This document shows, piece by piece, positions 22,802 to 32,392 of a DNA stretch of 64,000 nt. The notes under the pieces are model-generated. The model saw only the letters and a program-made list of their open reading frames with translations, ran no database searches and was not told the origin of the DNA. Each line of letters begins with the position of its first letter. The first letter of the stretch is position 1. This stretch comes from Amorphophallus konjac. Lineage: Eukaryota; Streptophyta; Magnoliopsida; Alismatales; Araceae. Both the position numbers and the translations under genes were made by a program. The stretch covers positions 167,382,334 to 167,446,333 of the forward strand of contig CM040120.1 in assembly GCA_022559845.1 (NCBI GenBank). The letters are read 5' to 3'.

Positions 22802-24217
22802 TCAAAAGTAGAATCTGCGTAGTGCGGCTGCGTTCCATGTCCGAGGAATAGGTTCCCCTTCCATTGTTGCTAACCTGTACGCACCTTTCCCGAGCGTCTC
22901 GACCACTCGGTAGGGGCCATCCCAGTTGGGGGATAGCTTGCCCGCCGCCTCTAGTGGTCGAGAGGCTTCGGCCTTCCTGAGGACGAAGTCCCCCGGTTGG
23001 AAACGTCTATCTCGGACTTTGGCGTTGTAGTACCGGGTGAGGCGGCGCTGGTACTCCGTTGCCCGGACGTTCGCGATCTCTCGGAGTCCGCTTGCCAAGT
23101 CGAGGTTCTCGAGCAACTTTTGCCCGTTTGCCTCGAGTGAGAAGCTGATCACTCGGAGAGACGGATTGGCGATCTCCAATGGAACGACGGCTTCGGTGCC
23201 GTATACCAATTGAAAAGGACTTTCACCGGTTGCCATCCTGGGGGTTGTTCGGTGTGACCATAGTACGCTAGGCAATTCCTCGAGCCAGCTACCCTTAGCC
23301 TTGTCGAGTCTGGTTTTTATGCCTTTCAAGATAGTCTTGTTGGCATTTTCAACCAGCCCGTTGGCCTGAGGGTGGGCGACCGAAGTGAAGTGGTTGCGGA
23401 TATTTAGGTTGGCGCATCTGTCTCGGAAGTACCGAGAGTCGAATTGCTGACCGTTATCGCTTACTATCACTCGGGGGATGCCAAAGCGACAAATGATCGA
23501 TTTCCAAACAAAGCCCCAAACGACTGTCTCGGTGATCCTGGCCGTAGCCTCGGCCTTGATCCACTTGGTGAAGTAGTCGATGGCGACGACGATGAACTTC
23601 TTCTGGGACTGGGCCGTCGGGAATGGCCCAAGGATATCGATTCCCCACCGAGCAAAAGGGTAAGGCTCGGCTAGGGTGACAAGTTCCGTGGCCGGCTGAT
23701 GGACCAAATGGTCGAAACGCTGGCACCGGTCGCACTGTTGAACATAGGCCGAGCAGTCGCGCTGCAGGGTGGGCCACCAGTACCCCTGTCGCAACAGGAT
23801 TCTGGCCAGCGACCTTGCCCCTGAGTGCGCTCCGCACAGGCCTTCATGAATCTCTTGGATGGCTCGGCCTGCCTCGTCGGGACCGAGGCACTTCAGGAGG
23901 GGGCCGGAGAATGATCTTCGGTAGAGGGTGTTGTCGAGGACGACGAAGCGCCGAGCTTGATACTTCATTCGGTGGGCTTCTCGAGGGTCGGAGGGCTCTT
24001 GGGAGTCTTGTAGCCAGGACAGGTAGGGGGAGCGCCAGTCACTTGGAGTGGCCGAGTCAACAGCGAGGAGCTCCGTGTCGATGCTCGGGCGCTCTAGCTC
24101 TTCTAGGAGGACCGATCGTGTACCTTCCGGGTCTAGGGAGGAGGCCAATCGAGAGAGGGCGTCCGCCCGAGAGTTTTTCTCCTGAGCTATCTGGACTACC
24201 TCAAATCCCTCGAACTG
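22802..24217 (-). pseudogene. Integrase of N1
   Basis: The open frame carries the HHCC zinc finger (H-E-G-L-C-G-A-H ... CDRCQR) and a complete catalytic triad: Asp in WGIDILGPF, Asp in VSDNGQQF and Glu in GLVENANKT. A C-terminal SH3-like region with WDGPYRV follows. The product would insert the cDNA into the genome. This segment itself has no stop. It is separated from RNase H by the TAA at 24218 and depends on the broken upstream frame. Its end at 22802 is the natural stop. Confidence 0.85.
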
Positions 24218-25710
24218 TTAGGCCAGGCTCCGGACCAACTGAAGGTATTTGATCATGGGTGCCTCCCGATCTTCATACTCGCCGTTGACCTGACCTGCGA
24301 CTAGTTGAGAGTCAGTGTGGATCCTGACTCGCTCGACCCCCAGCCGTCGGGCCATGCGTGCTCCCGAGATAATGGCCTCATATTCGGAAGCATTGTTGGA
24401 TGCCTGAAAGTTGAATTTTAAGGCGTACTGTAGCTCTATCCCTTCGGGGGACCTCAGGAGGATCCCCGCACCGCTGCCTGCCGAATTGGACGATCCATCG
24501 ATGAACAGTTCCCAGGTTGGCCCGGTCGTGGTATGAGGCCTGTCCTCGGCGGGGATGGTGCTTTCGGCAATGAAGTCGGCTAGCGCTTGGCCTTTAATTG
24601 CTGATCGCGGCTGGTACGAGATGTCGTAGGCCCCGAGCATAATGGCCCATTTGACGAGTCGCCCTGAGGCCTCGGGGTGGGCTAGAATCTTCTTCAACGG
24701 CTCACCGTTTAGCACGGTGATGGGGTGCCCCTGGAAGTACGGGCGGAGACACCTCGCGGAGGTGACCAACGCTAGCACGAGTTTCTCGGTTGCGGGATAC
24801 CTCCGTTCGGCCTCATTGAGCACCTTGCTGGTGTAGTAAACCGGTCTTTCGATTGCACATTTCTGACTAGGACCGAGCTGACCGTGGATGGCGTCGCCGA
24901 GAGGTAGAGCAGCAAGACTTCGCCGGGGACGGGCTTGGAGAGCACCGGTGGCGAAGCCAGGAGCTCCTTAAGCTCGGCGAACGCTGTCGGGCACTCCTCA
25001 TCCCATGCGAACGTAGCGGATGCTAGCTTGGGTCCTCTCATCAGTTTGAAGAAGGGCAAGCATCGTTCGGCCGCACGGGACAGGAAACGGTTGAGAGTGG
25101 TGACACGCCCTGTCAGACGCTGGACGTCTTTAATGCACGTGGGCGGGCGCATGTCCAGGATGGCCTGGACTTTGTCGGGGTTGGCTTCGATCCCGCGCTG
25201 AGTGACCAGGAAACCCAGGAACTTCCCGGATTTTACTCCAAAGGCACACTTGGCGGGGTTGAGCTTCCTATTGTACTTCAGGAGGGTGCCGAAGGTTTCG
25301 GCGAGGTCAGTGAAGTGGTCTTGGGCCTTGGGGGTCTTGACGAGCATGTCGTCAATGTAAGCCTCGACGTTCCGACCTAGCTGTCCCTCGAAGATGTGAT
25401 TTACCAGTCGCTGATATGTGGCTCCGGCGTTCTTTAACCCGAAGGGCATCCGAGTGTAGCAGTACATGCCGCAGTCGGTGATGAAGGTGGTCTTCTCGAT
25501 GTCTTCTGGATTCATTCTGATCTGGTGATAACCTGAATAGGCATCCAGGAAACTGAGTATCTTGTTGCCTGAGGTTGAGTCAACCAATTGGTCGATGCTC
25601 GGTAGCGGATAGCAGTCCTTGGGGGTAGCCTTATTCAGATCGGTGAAGTCCACGCACATTCGCCATTTGCCTGTGATTTTTGGTACCGGGACGACATTTT
25701 GGCTAGCCAC
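24218..25710 (-). pseudogene. Reverse transcriptase and dual RNase H of N1
   Basis: Reverse transcriptase motifs are present in order: KWRMCVDFTDLNK, SFLDAYSGYHQI, MPFGLKNAGATYQ and AYIDDMLVK (near 25360). The RNase H that follows is decayed: LYLSAT replaces the usual Asp motif. A second, plant-type RNase H is preserved (LFIDGSSN...GAGILL near 24500, HTDSQLV near 24310). Two RNase H domains define the Tat lineage. There is a one-base frameshift near 24866 and an in-frame TAA at 24218-24220. A +2 shift in an A run near 25703 separates it from gag-protease. Confidence 0.9.
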
Positions 25711-28226
25711 GTAGGGTACAAGACTGGTCTGAAGAGGCCAGTCTCTTGTCCCTTGGTGACCTGCGCCTTGATGACCGCCTGCTTCTCGGGCGCATGCTTC
25801 CTTCTCCGTTGATGTACGGGCCTGACGGTGGGGTCGAGGCTGAGCTTGTGCATCACGGTCTTCTCTGGTATGCCAGGGAGTTGATCATCGGACCAAGCAA
25901 AGGCCTGGATGTACTCAGAAAGAAATTCCGTGTATTGCTGCTGTTCCTTGGGTGGTAGGTCGGCTCCGATCCTTACTCCGAGGGCCGGGTCATCGTTTAG
26001 GAATACCGTTTGCAATTCGCCACCGGGCTCGGCGATTTCGGTCTTCCCTTCGATTCCCTTGGGGCCCTTATCCCCCCCGTCTGGCCTTGAGGCTTCCACC
26101 GAGATGTTGTAGCACCTTCTAGCCATGGCCTGGTTACCTCGGACTTCCCCCAACCCATTTTTGGTGGGAAACTTCATTTTCTGGTGATAGGTAGATGGTA
26201 CGGCCTTTATTCGGCTGAGAATTTTCGGGCCGAAAATGGCGTTGTACGCTATCATACCCTTGATCACTATGAAGTCCACCATGACCGTAACGGTTTTGGG
26301 TGGGGTGCCGATGGTGACCGACAGGCTTAGGACTCCCTCGGGGTAGGTGGCCTGGCCGTTAAACCCGCAAAGGGGTGTTCGGATCGGGCGGAGTTTGGAT
26401 GGGTCTTCCCCCATCTTGAGGAAACAGTCGTAAGATAATACATCGGGGGTGCTCCTATTGTCAACCAGAATCCTATCTACGTTACAATGGTTTATTGTGG
26501 CCGAGATAACGAGGGCATCATCATGTGGGGTGCTTAGCCCTTCCAGGTCTTGGTCGGAGAAGACTATGACCTGGGGCTCCCTCGGCGGGCCCCCTGAGGG
26601 CTCTGAGACCCAGCTGGCCCGCTCAGCATGACGCTTCCTTCCTCGGCTGGTGTCACCGCCCGATGCCGTTCCTCCGGAGATGACGTTGATGTGGACCCCT
26701 CGGGGGGCGTTGTCGATCTCCTCGGCGGCGTCTTGGTCTTCTTTGCGCCCAGCTGCAAACCGGGCCAGGTGCCCCTGACTGATGAGACGTTCGATCTCGT
26801 CCTGGAGCTGGTGACAGTCGCCGGTATGGTGCCCGTGGTCGCCGTGGAACAGGCAATGCCTGTCGCGCTTGCGGTTCTTCGATCTCATTGGTTCGGGCTG
26901 GCAGAGGAGTCCCGAGTCTTTGATGTCTTCATAGATCTCGTAGACGGGCGTGGTCAACGGGGTGTACCGCTCATACTTCCATTTGCGCTCTCCTTCCCGA
27001 TCGCGCTTCTTGCCTGAGCCAGGGTTTGGCTCGGAGGCCCGCTTCTTGTCCCCCTCCCGACCCAAGCCGGTTGTGTCTCGACAGGCGCTGAGTACTTCTT
27101 CGCACTCGGCGTGGCGCAGTGCCAGAGTCACTAGCTCAGCAAGGGTCGAGGGAGGGTGGAGGACCAGTTCGCGGCGGAGATTCTCGTCCCGGGTGCCCCT
27201 GGTCAGAGCGGTCATGGCCGAGGCCACATCCAGGCGGGGAATTCTGAGGGCTTTCGATTTAAATCGGTGGACATAAGCCCGAAGCCTTTCCCTTGTGCCT
27301 GTTTGAGGGCCAGGAGCCCCGCTACTGACCTTGGGGGGCGCTTCCGGCGAAGCTCTCCTTGAAGACTCGCCCGAATTGCCTGAAGTCCCGGATGGACCCA
27401 GGGGCGAGGGCCCGGAACCATGCCTGAGCGCCTTGGACCAGGGTGGCCGCAAAGGCTCGGTATTTAATAGGATCCGGTGTTCCATGCAGAGTCACCAGGG
27501 CGTCGAAGCTGTCGTAGTGGTCGGCTGGGTCGCCCTGGCCATCATAGAGCTTGAAGGTCGGAATGGAGGTTCTGGGAGACACCTCTGCCTTCAAGATGTA
27601 CTCGGAGAAAGGGGATTTCTCCTCATCCTCCGGGAGAGAGGTCTTCTACAGGGCGCGGAGGGCGCGCTCTTGCTCTGCAAAACGTCTTTCGAAATCCCTC
27701 AGCCGGAGGGATAGTTCCGGCTGCGGTCGCGCCGTGGGACTGGGGGGAGCGTCGTGGCGATCCTCAGGACCGCCGGCGCTCGGGCGGGGATGCCTCGCCC
27801 CCAGTTTTCCTTTTCTGGGCGTGGAGGAAGCCTCTTGCTCTGGGGGCGGAGCTTGCAAGGGTCCTCCCGCGTTGTTGCGGATGTGCTGTTGACCGCGGAG
27901 GGTGAAGCGGCCCCCAGCGGTATGTTGGGACGCACTTCGACGGGGGGGGCTCCCGGACGGGGCGCGAGACCTGGCATCCCTTGCCGCCTGGGCCCTCATG
28001 AGCTTCACGAGGACGTCAAGCTTCTTATTGAGGGCCTGGAAGACCTCGTCGCCACCGTTGGGGGGTACCCCTATCGCCGTCGGGGGGGGGGGGGGGGCGG
28101 CCCATTGGTGAGGACGCTGGTGTTGGAGGGAGGGTTCTACGAGGCCCTAGAGGGGCCATCTCCTGCCGCCACCACGGCCTTACCCTTCTCGACGGCGGAT
28201 CTCCTCCCTGAGCTTCTTCTCACCAT
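25703..28226 (-). pseudogene. gag and protease of N1
   Basis: The start is ATG at 28226 (MVRRSSGRRS). A capsid region lies around 27580-27330, with a frameshift near 27330. A Tat-type zinc finger CLFHGDHGHHTGDC is near 26850. The protease follows near 26460 with LVDNRST, where the family normally has DNGS. The catalytic Gly is thus replaced by Arg, and this protease is probably dead. There are also a TAG at 28137-28139, a TAG at 27646-27648 and a run of 16 G at 28082-28097 that shifts the frame. The sister copy N1b has CAG at both stop positions. The C-terminal part (about 25700-26150) is the linker to reverse transcriptase. Confidence 0.85.
28082..28097. repeat. Homopolymer run of 16 G
   Basis: Sixteen consecutive G on the + strand lie inside N1 gag. 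The same site in N1b (63513-63521) has nine C on the coding strand. This is expansion by slippage, or a sequencing weakness. Confidence 0.85.
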
Positions 28227-28243
28227 CTTGGCTCTTCATGCAT

Positions 28244-28262
28244 TTCCCAAAGACGGCGCCAG
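28244..28262 (-). other. Primer binding site of N1
   Basis: TGGCGCCGTCTTTGGGAAA on the - strand directly follows the LTR end. TGGCGCCG is complementary to the 3' end of Asp tRNA in many plant gypsy elements. Exact tRNA identity is inferred. Confidence 0.75.
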
Positions 28263-28263
28263 A

Positions 28264-29053
28264 TGAAGCGGCGAAATCTCGCACTGAGTCCTGAGCGGGC
28301 TGTGGATCACCAGAAGATGAACTGCAAGACAGGGAAATGTATCAGAGGGCCCAGGGGGTTTCCTTGGGCAAAACCCTCCGATGGCTAAGTCAGTAGAGCT
28401 GTGGTGGAAGCAATGATGGGGAGGAGAAAAGCAGGTGCACGAGATTCCTCTCCACCAAAGGGGTGAAGCGGATTACTCAGGAGTTTCGAGTGTGAGTGCC
28501 TTAATGGCTCCCTTTTTTCTTCTTACCTTCCACCGGAGGGTAGCCCTGGTTTAAATAGTATGCCGCCGTCAGGAGTCCTGTGAGCTGAGGGGTCTCCGGC
28601 GGGAGTTACGTCCTCAACGTGGGCTTTCATGGCCTTTATCGTGGGAGCGTTATCGCCTTGAAGTTCGGCGGATTCTTGATTCCCCTGTCCGTTGGGGACT
28701 CTTAACGGCAGCATGAACGGATAATGTCTGGTCCGACCGAGCTCCTGAAGCGCCAGCCCTGTCCGGGCGATGAGCATAGCTCGGTGAAAGAAGGGTCGGG
28801 TAGGTCGGCTAACGCCTGTCTTTCCCGGGCGGGGAAACGGCTTGGACCGGACCCACCTTGTGACCTGACCATCACTCGGGCCCTTCAAGCCTAGGGGCCG
28901 CCGGGGAGAGTTGTTTCCTCGAGTGTTTGTTCATTGGGCTTTTCTTTCCTGAGTGGGCCCCGTGGGCTATCACTCGGGTGAGCTTGCCTCGTTGGACCCT
29001 GTTGGGTCTTGTTGGGCTGCTCTTTGGGTGGGCTATGGAAATCTCCCTCTCCA
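28264..29053 (-). repeat. 5' LTR of N1
   Basis: The LTR starts TGGAGAGGGAG at 29053 and ends CGCTTCA at 28264, 790 bp. It is close to identical with 62557-63343 (787 bp) and more distantly related to 60919-61713 (795 bp). TATTTAAACC at about 28550-28560 is a TATA-like box. Confidence 0.8.
28322..28526 (-). other. Intron-like segment in the N1 LTR
   Basis: On the - strand GGAAG|GTAAGA (28526) and TGTCTTGCAG|TTC (28322) look like a splice donor and acceptor 205 bases apart. Related LTRs keep both sites (63080-63285 with GTAATA, 60987-61169 with GTAAGC). The nearest TATA-like box lies so close to the donor that the transcript might begin at or after it. This is a candidate only. Confidence 0.35.
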
Positions 29054-29893
29054 GAACCATTCAAGGGCTGGCCCCTCTAAAGATCTCCTGAATAAATAGG
29101 CCAGAGAGGCCTTGTTGTCTTGCCAGAAAGAGGTCTCGTACATAAAATCCTTTAGATAAATAAAAGGATTGCCAGTGCCATTATATCGCCGGAAGTTCGG
29201 CATCTCAGATGGCGGCAAGTGAAAAACTGGCAGTGTAGGGAGCGAGATCTCCGGGGCATTCTTGGCCGCAGTGACCTTCTTCAGTTGCTCTTCCATGCTG
29301 GCCAACTTCTGAAGCAGTAGAACATTAGTGTCGGACTCGACTGGGGCCGGATTTTGAACAAAAGAATGCGGTATAGGCATCCGTAGAATTTGAGGAGGTT
29401 GGAGAAATTGGTGCCTAACGACAGAGTAGCTCGCCTGTTGGGCCGGCATGGTCGCAGCGGGCGTTGGTGGACGGGAAGGAGGTTTATGCAAGACCGCTTG
29501 GTCATTAACAATGTGATGACCACTCACGTCCGGAGGGGGATTGGAGGAGGAAGAGGGAACGGACTTCCCCTTCAAAGCGGCCTGGACAGCCTGCCGCTGG
29601 GAATCATCTAACTGAGACAAAGCTTGAATTAAATCGATGACATTAATGGATGGGGGAGAATTCCCCGAGGTATTGGAAGGTAAAGCCTGAGAGGAGGGCT
29701 CAACCTCTTGGGAAGTGGTGTCAACCACATGAACTTGTGGATAATGAGAATGAGGAGGAGAGTAATTCCCCTCATGATAGATGAAATCTTGGTGGGGGAC
29801 CTCATAAGATTGTCCAAAGACATTTTCTTCCTCATCATCATAAGTGTACCCATAGCTTGCCATGTTGATGATCTTACCTGAACGGAGTTTCAT
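29054..29893 (-). pseudogene. gag of N2, C-terminally cut by N1
   Basis: ATG at 29893 opens MKLRSGKIINM, a start common in plant gypsy gag. A low-complexity Pro/Ser-rich stretch follows. Then comes the capsid start MPNFRRYNGTGNPFIYLKDF (about residues 245-265), which fits the Tat/Ogre pattern of Y-D/N-G-T-G-N-P. The frame runs to EGPALEWFW and is then broken by the LTR of N1. There are no internal stops in the retained part, so N2 was recently active or N1 arrived early. The coding region after this point is not in the window. Confidence 0.8.
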
Positions 29894-30464
29894 TTTTAGG
29901 ACGAGAGAAAGCTTTATAAAGGAGTTATCACGCAAGAAACACTCAATCCAAACAAGCTTAAACAAATCAACCCAATCAAGTTTATGCAATCAAGTTGAGA
30001 TGAACGCAAGATTTTAGTGTTTGTTTGGGATTAGAGTGGATTAATTTGCAGAATAATTCACTCCTCTTTGCAAAGTGAAACCTAGTTTGAATCCAAGTGT
30101 GACCTCCGGGTCAACTAAGTTCTTTCTCTCTTTTCACCAACGAATAGGCTTTCTAAACTCCGGGTACTTCAAGGGTACAACCAGCCCGGTGTCCGTGAGG
30201 GAATCCATGGGTGCGGGGACTTACGGAGGTCTTGGAAAAGGGATTTCCGGTCCAAAGAGACGGAATGCTCAATGGAGGGTTGTCCCGATTCCAAGAGAGG
30301 TGTGTGGAATCCTAATGTAGAGAGAGGAGGTCTCTCAACCAACTGCCACAAGATGCAAGGTAATATGAGCAGACCACAGCAATATCATCAAGCAATGTAA
30401 GAATCAATCCAGTAAGCACAGACAGCAACAGGAAGCAGGGTTCTGTAAAAACATAGGAAAGAGA
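29894..30464 (-). other. 5' leader of N2
   Basis: This is the non-coding stretch between the primer site and gag. I see no gene in it. A long untranslated leader is usual for Tat/Ogre elements. Confidence 0.6.
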
Positions 30465-30484
30465 CGTCCTGGCAACGGTCGCTA
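30465..30484 (-). other. Candidate primer binding site of N2
   Basis: TAGCGACCGTTGCCAGGACG on the - strand resembles the TGGCGCCGTTGCCGGGG type used by many plant gypsy elements. It lies nine bases from the proposed LTR end, farther than usual. Confidence 0.45.
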
Positions 30485-30534
30485 TCAAAAAAATGACGAC
30501 AGGGTGACTGTCGTGAATCACCGTGGAAGCCCAC

Positions 30535-30815
30535 AGGCAGTAAAAACGCGCCTTGGTGTGAGGCGCTATATGTCAAAAGGACGCCTCTGGATGAGGGCGT
30601 CAAATGCAAGTGATGCACGTGATCGAGTAAAAACGTGCCCTGATGAAAGGCGCTACGCAATAAAGGGACGCCCTGGAGAAGGGTGTGAATTCACAGACAG
30701 TATAATAAATGCAGGAGACATGATAAAAGACGCCTTCTCAGAAGACGTTACAGAGTAAAAATGGCGTCCTGGGTGAAGGCGTTAAAATGAAACGCGCCTC
30801 TGGTTGAGGCGTTAA
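30535..30815 (-). repeat. Spaced inverted repeats in U5 of the N2 LTR
   Basis: Units such as CGCCTCTGGTTGAGGCG (30795-30811) and CGCCTTGGTGTGAGGCG (near 30549) recur about every 40-60 bases. They are often followed by TTAATT. The plan is the same as in the T LTR. Confidence 0.8.
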
Positions 30816-30894
30816 TTCAGCAAGATAAACAATCGCAAGCTGGCTGATCCGGGGAGTGTGCAGTGTGCACAGTGGAGGGTGCCCGTGGGGCACA

Positions 30895-31013
30895 AAGGAG
30901 GGATACCGTGGGTACCAAAGGGAAAGGGCACACGTGGGTGCCAAAGTGGAACGGGCACACGTGGGTGCCAAAGGGGAAAGGGCACACGTGGGTGCCAAAG
31001 GGAAAGGGGTAAT
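30895..31013. repeat. Minisatellite with units of about 27 bp
   Basis: About four copies of a unit contain GGGCACACGTGGGTGCCAAA, with AAGGGGAAA-type ends. Later copies are nearly identical. Confidence 0.85.
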
Positions 31014-31759
31014 CAATAGAAAAATAGTGGATGTCCCACCGTGATCGTCAATTTGTAGATCGTGATAAATCTACCCATGATGAACAAAAATATATATATT
31101 TAGGGGAAATATAATGATGGGAGATAAAAATAAAGATGAAGAAAAGCACGTGGTGCTACCAAGGAGAGTGATCGCCAGAGGGGTTACCTCAATAATAAAC
31201 AAAGATGATCGCGAATACCTGATAAAAAATAGGATGCGGGATGGATGTGGATTTCTCCTCCTCCTTCTATCGGCCGGCCGATGAAGGGGGTTTTCCTTGT
31301 TGATTACCCTTGCACAAAGACAAAACAAACACGTAAAGAAAGTGGATCAGCCAAGAGTGGATGTAGTATCAATCCAAATAAACCATATGATGAAAAAGAA
31401 AGAAGCAATATCATGCGCACCTTTTTGTTTGTTTTTTTTAAAAAAACCCCTAAAGAACTAGGGAGAGGAAGGATGATATGCAACTAAACTAATGCAGGAA
31501 AAACTGTGGATGATGATAATATGAGATGATGCAAAACAAAACAAACGAAAGAGATCCCCTACTGTTCCTGTAAAACAGTAAAGGGAAAAAAAACGCTTCG
31601 GATGCTACGGTTCGGCTGCAGCAACAGGTAGAAGAGAGAAAGAGAGAGCCCTCAAAAGAAAGGTCGCACAGAGGAAAGGTGATCGTGGATGTATATCTCT
31701 CTGCCTATCTAACCTTTGTAATAGCCAGCACCGTAACCTCACACAAGATTGACCAGAGC

Positions 31760-31772
31760 TCCCTTATATAGG
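31760..31772 (-). promoter_or_regulatory. TATA box, N2 LTR
   Basis: CCTATATAAGGGA on the - strand is a good TATA box about 620 bases inside the LTR start. Confidence 0.55.
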
Positions 31773-31929
31773 GTTCCAGTTGAAGATAACCACAATTTTA
31801 GGAAGATAGGAACGGGCAATGATCAACAACGGCAGGGACTCTAGTTCCCAGATCGAGCAAGGTGACCATTGGAGGCAGGGAACTCTGCAGGAAAGGGGAA
31901 TTTAAGCAAGACACAAAAGGGTAAAACAC

Positions 31930-32240
31930 AACCTACCAAAGGGCGTCAATTTGAAATTGACGACCTTACCAGAGGACGTTAATCAAAAACACGACCATAG
32001 TAACAGGCGTCAATTCCTGCATTTAAATTGGTAATAAAACCCTTCTTTCTTTGAAAATCATGAGAAAGCGCCTGATGGAAAGGCGTTAATTGAAAACACA
32101 CCCTGAGGAAGGACGTTAATTTATAATTGCATTTTTATTTTGAAACCGGATAATACCAGGCATTGACGCCGTGACAATTGGTCGTCCTTTCTTTTAAAAA
32201 CGCCCTAGAGCAGGTCGCTTTTTAAATCACGCCCCTCTTC
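31930..32240 (-). repeat. Spaced inverted repeats in U3 of the N2 LTR
   Basis: These are further ACGCC/GGCGT and ACGACC/GGTCGT-like pairs, for example GCGCCTGATGGAAAGGCG near 32070. They end in TTAATT or CAATTT. Confidence 0.75.
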
Positions 32241-32392
32241 AAGTCGTTAATTACACAAAATGCAAGAAGAAATGCATAAAAACACATAAAATTAGAAAAA
32301 CTTTATATTATGGAAATATTGAAGTTCACTTGGGGCATTAATATAGTGACATGAGATTTGATCAACATAGCGTCAATTTTGGCGTGTCTACA

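Larger units (their letters stand above)
21123..29053 (-). mobile_element. Tat-lineage Ty3/gypsy element N1, 3' truncated
   Basis: A - strand element has its 5' LTR at 28264-29053 and an Asp-tRNA-like primer site. Then come gag, protease, reverse transcriptase with two RNase H segments, and integrase. Next to integrase lie frames on the opposite strand that suit the antisense ORFs known from the Tat lineage. It is cut at 21123 against element T, so the 3' LTR is missing. It inserted into the gag of N2. A second copy, N1b, starts at 62557. Confidence 0.85.
29054..32392 (-). mobile_element. Tat/Ogre-like Ty3/gypsy element N2, 5' part only
   Basis: A - strand element has its 5' LTR at 30494-32392, a candidate primer site, a leader and the N-terminal part of gag. 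N1 interrupts its gag at 29054. The rest of N2 is not found beyond N1, which ends against element T. N2 itself interrupts the gag of S at 32393. Confidence 0.75.
30494..32392 (-). repeat. 5' LTR of N2
   Basis: The LTR starts TGTAGACACGCC at 32392 and ends CCTGTCGTCA at 30494, 1899 bp. The left limit is uncertain by some bases. CCTATATAAGGG at about 31760-31772 serves as TATA box. U3 (31930-32240) and U5 (30535-30815) hold ACGCC...GGCGT inverted-repeat arrays, and a minisatellite lies between them. Confidence 0.7.

Noticed and set aside
27331..28266. Frames on the + strand opposite N1 gag (127 and 170 codons).
   Set aside because: They mirror the gag-coding strand with its high GC content, and the gag domain evidence is on the - strand.
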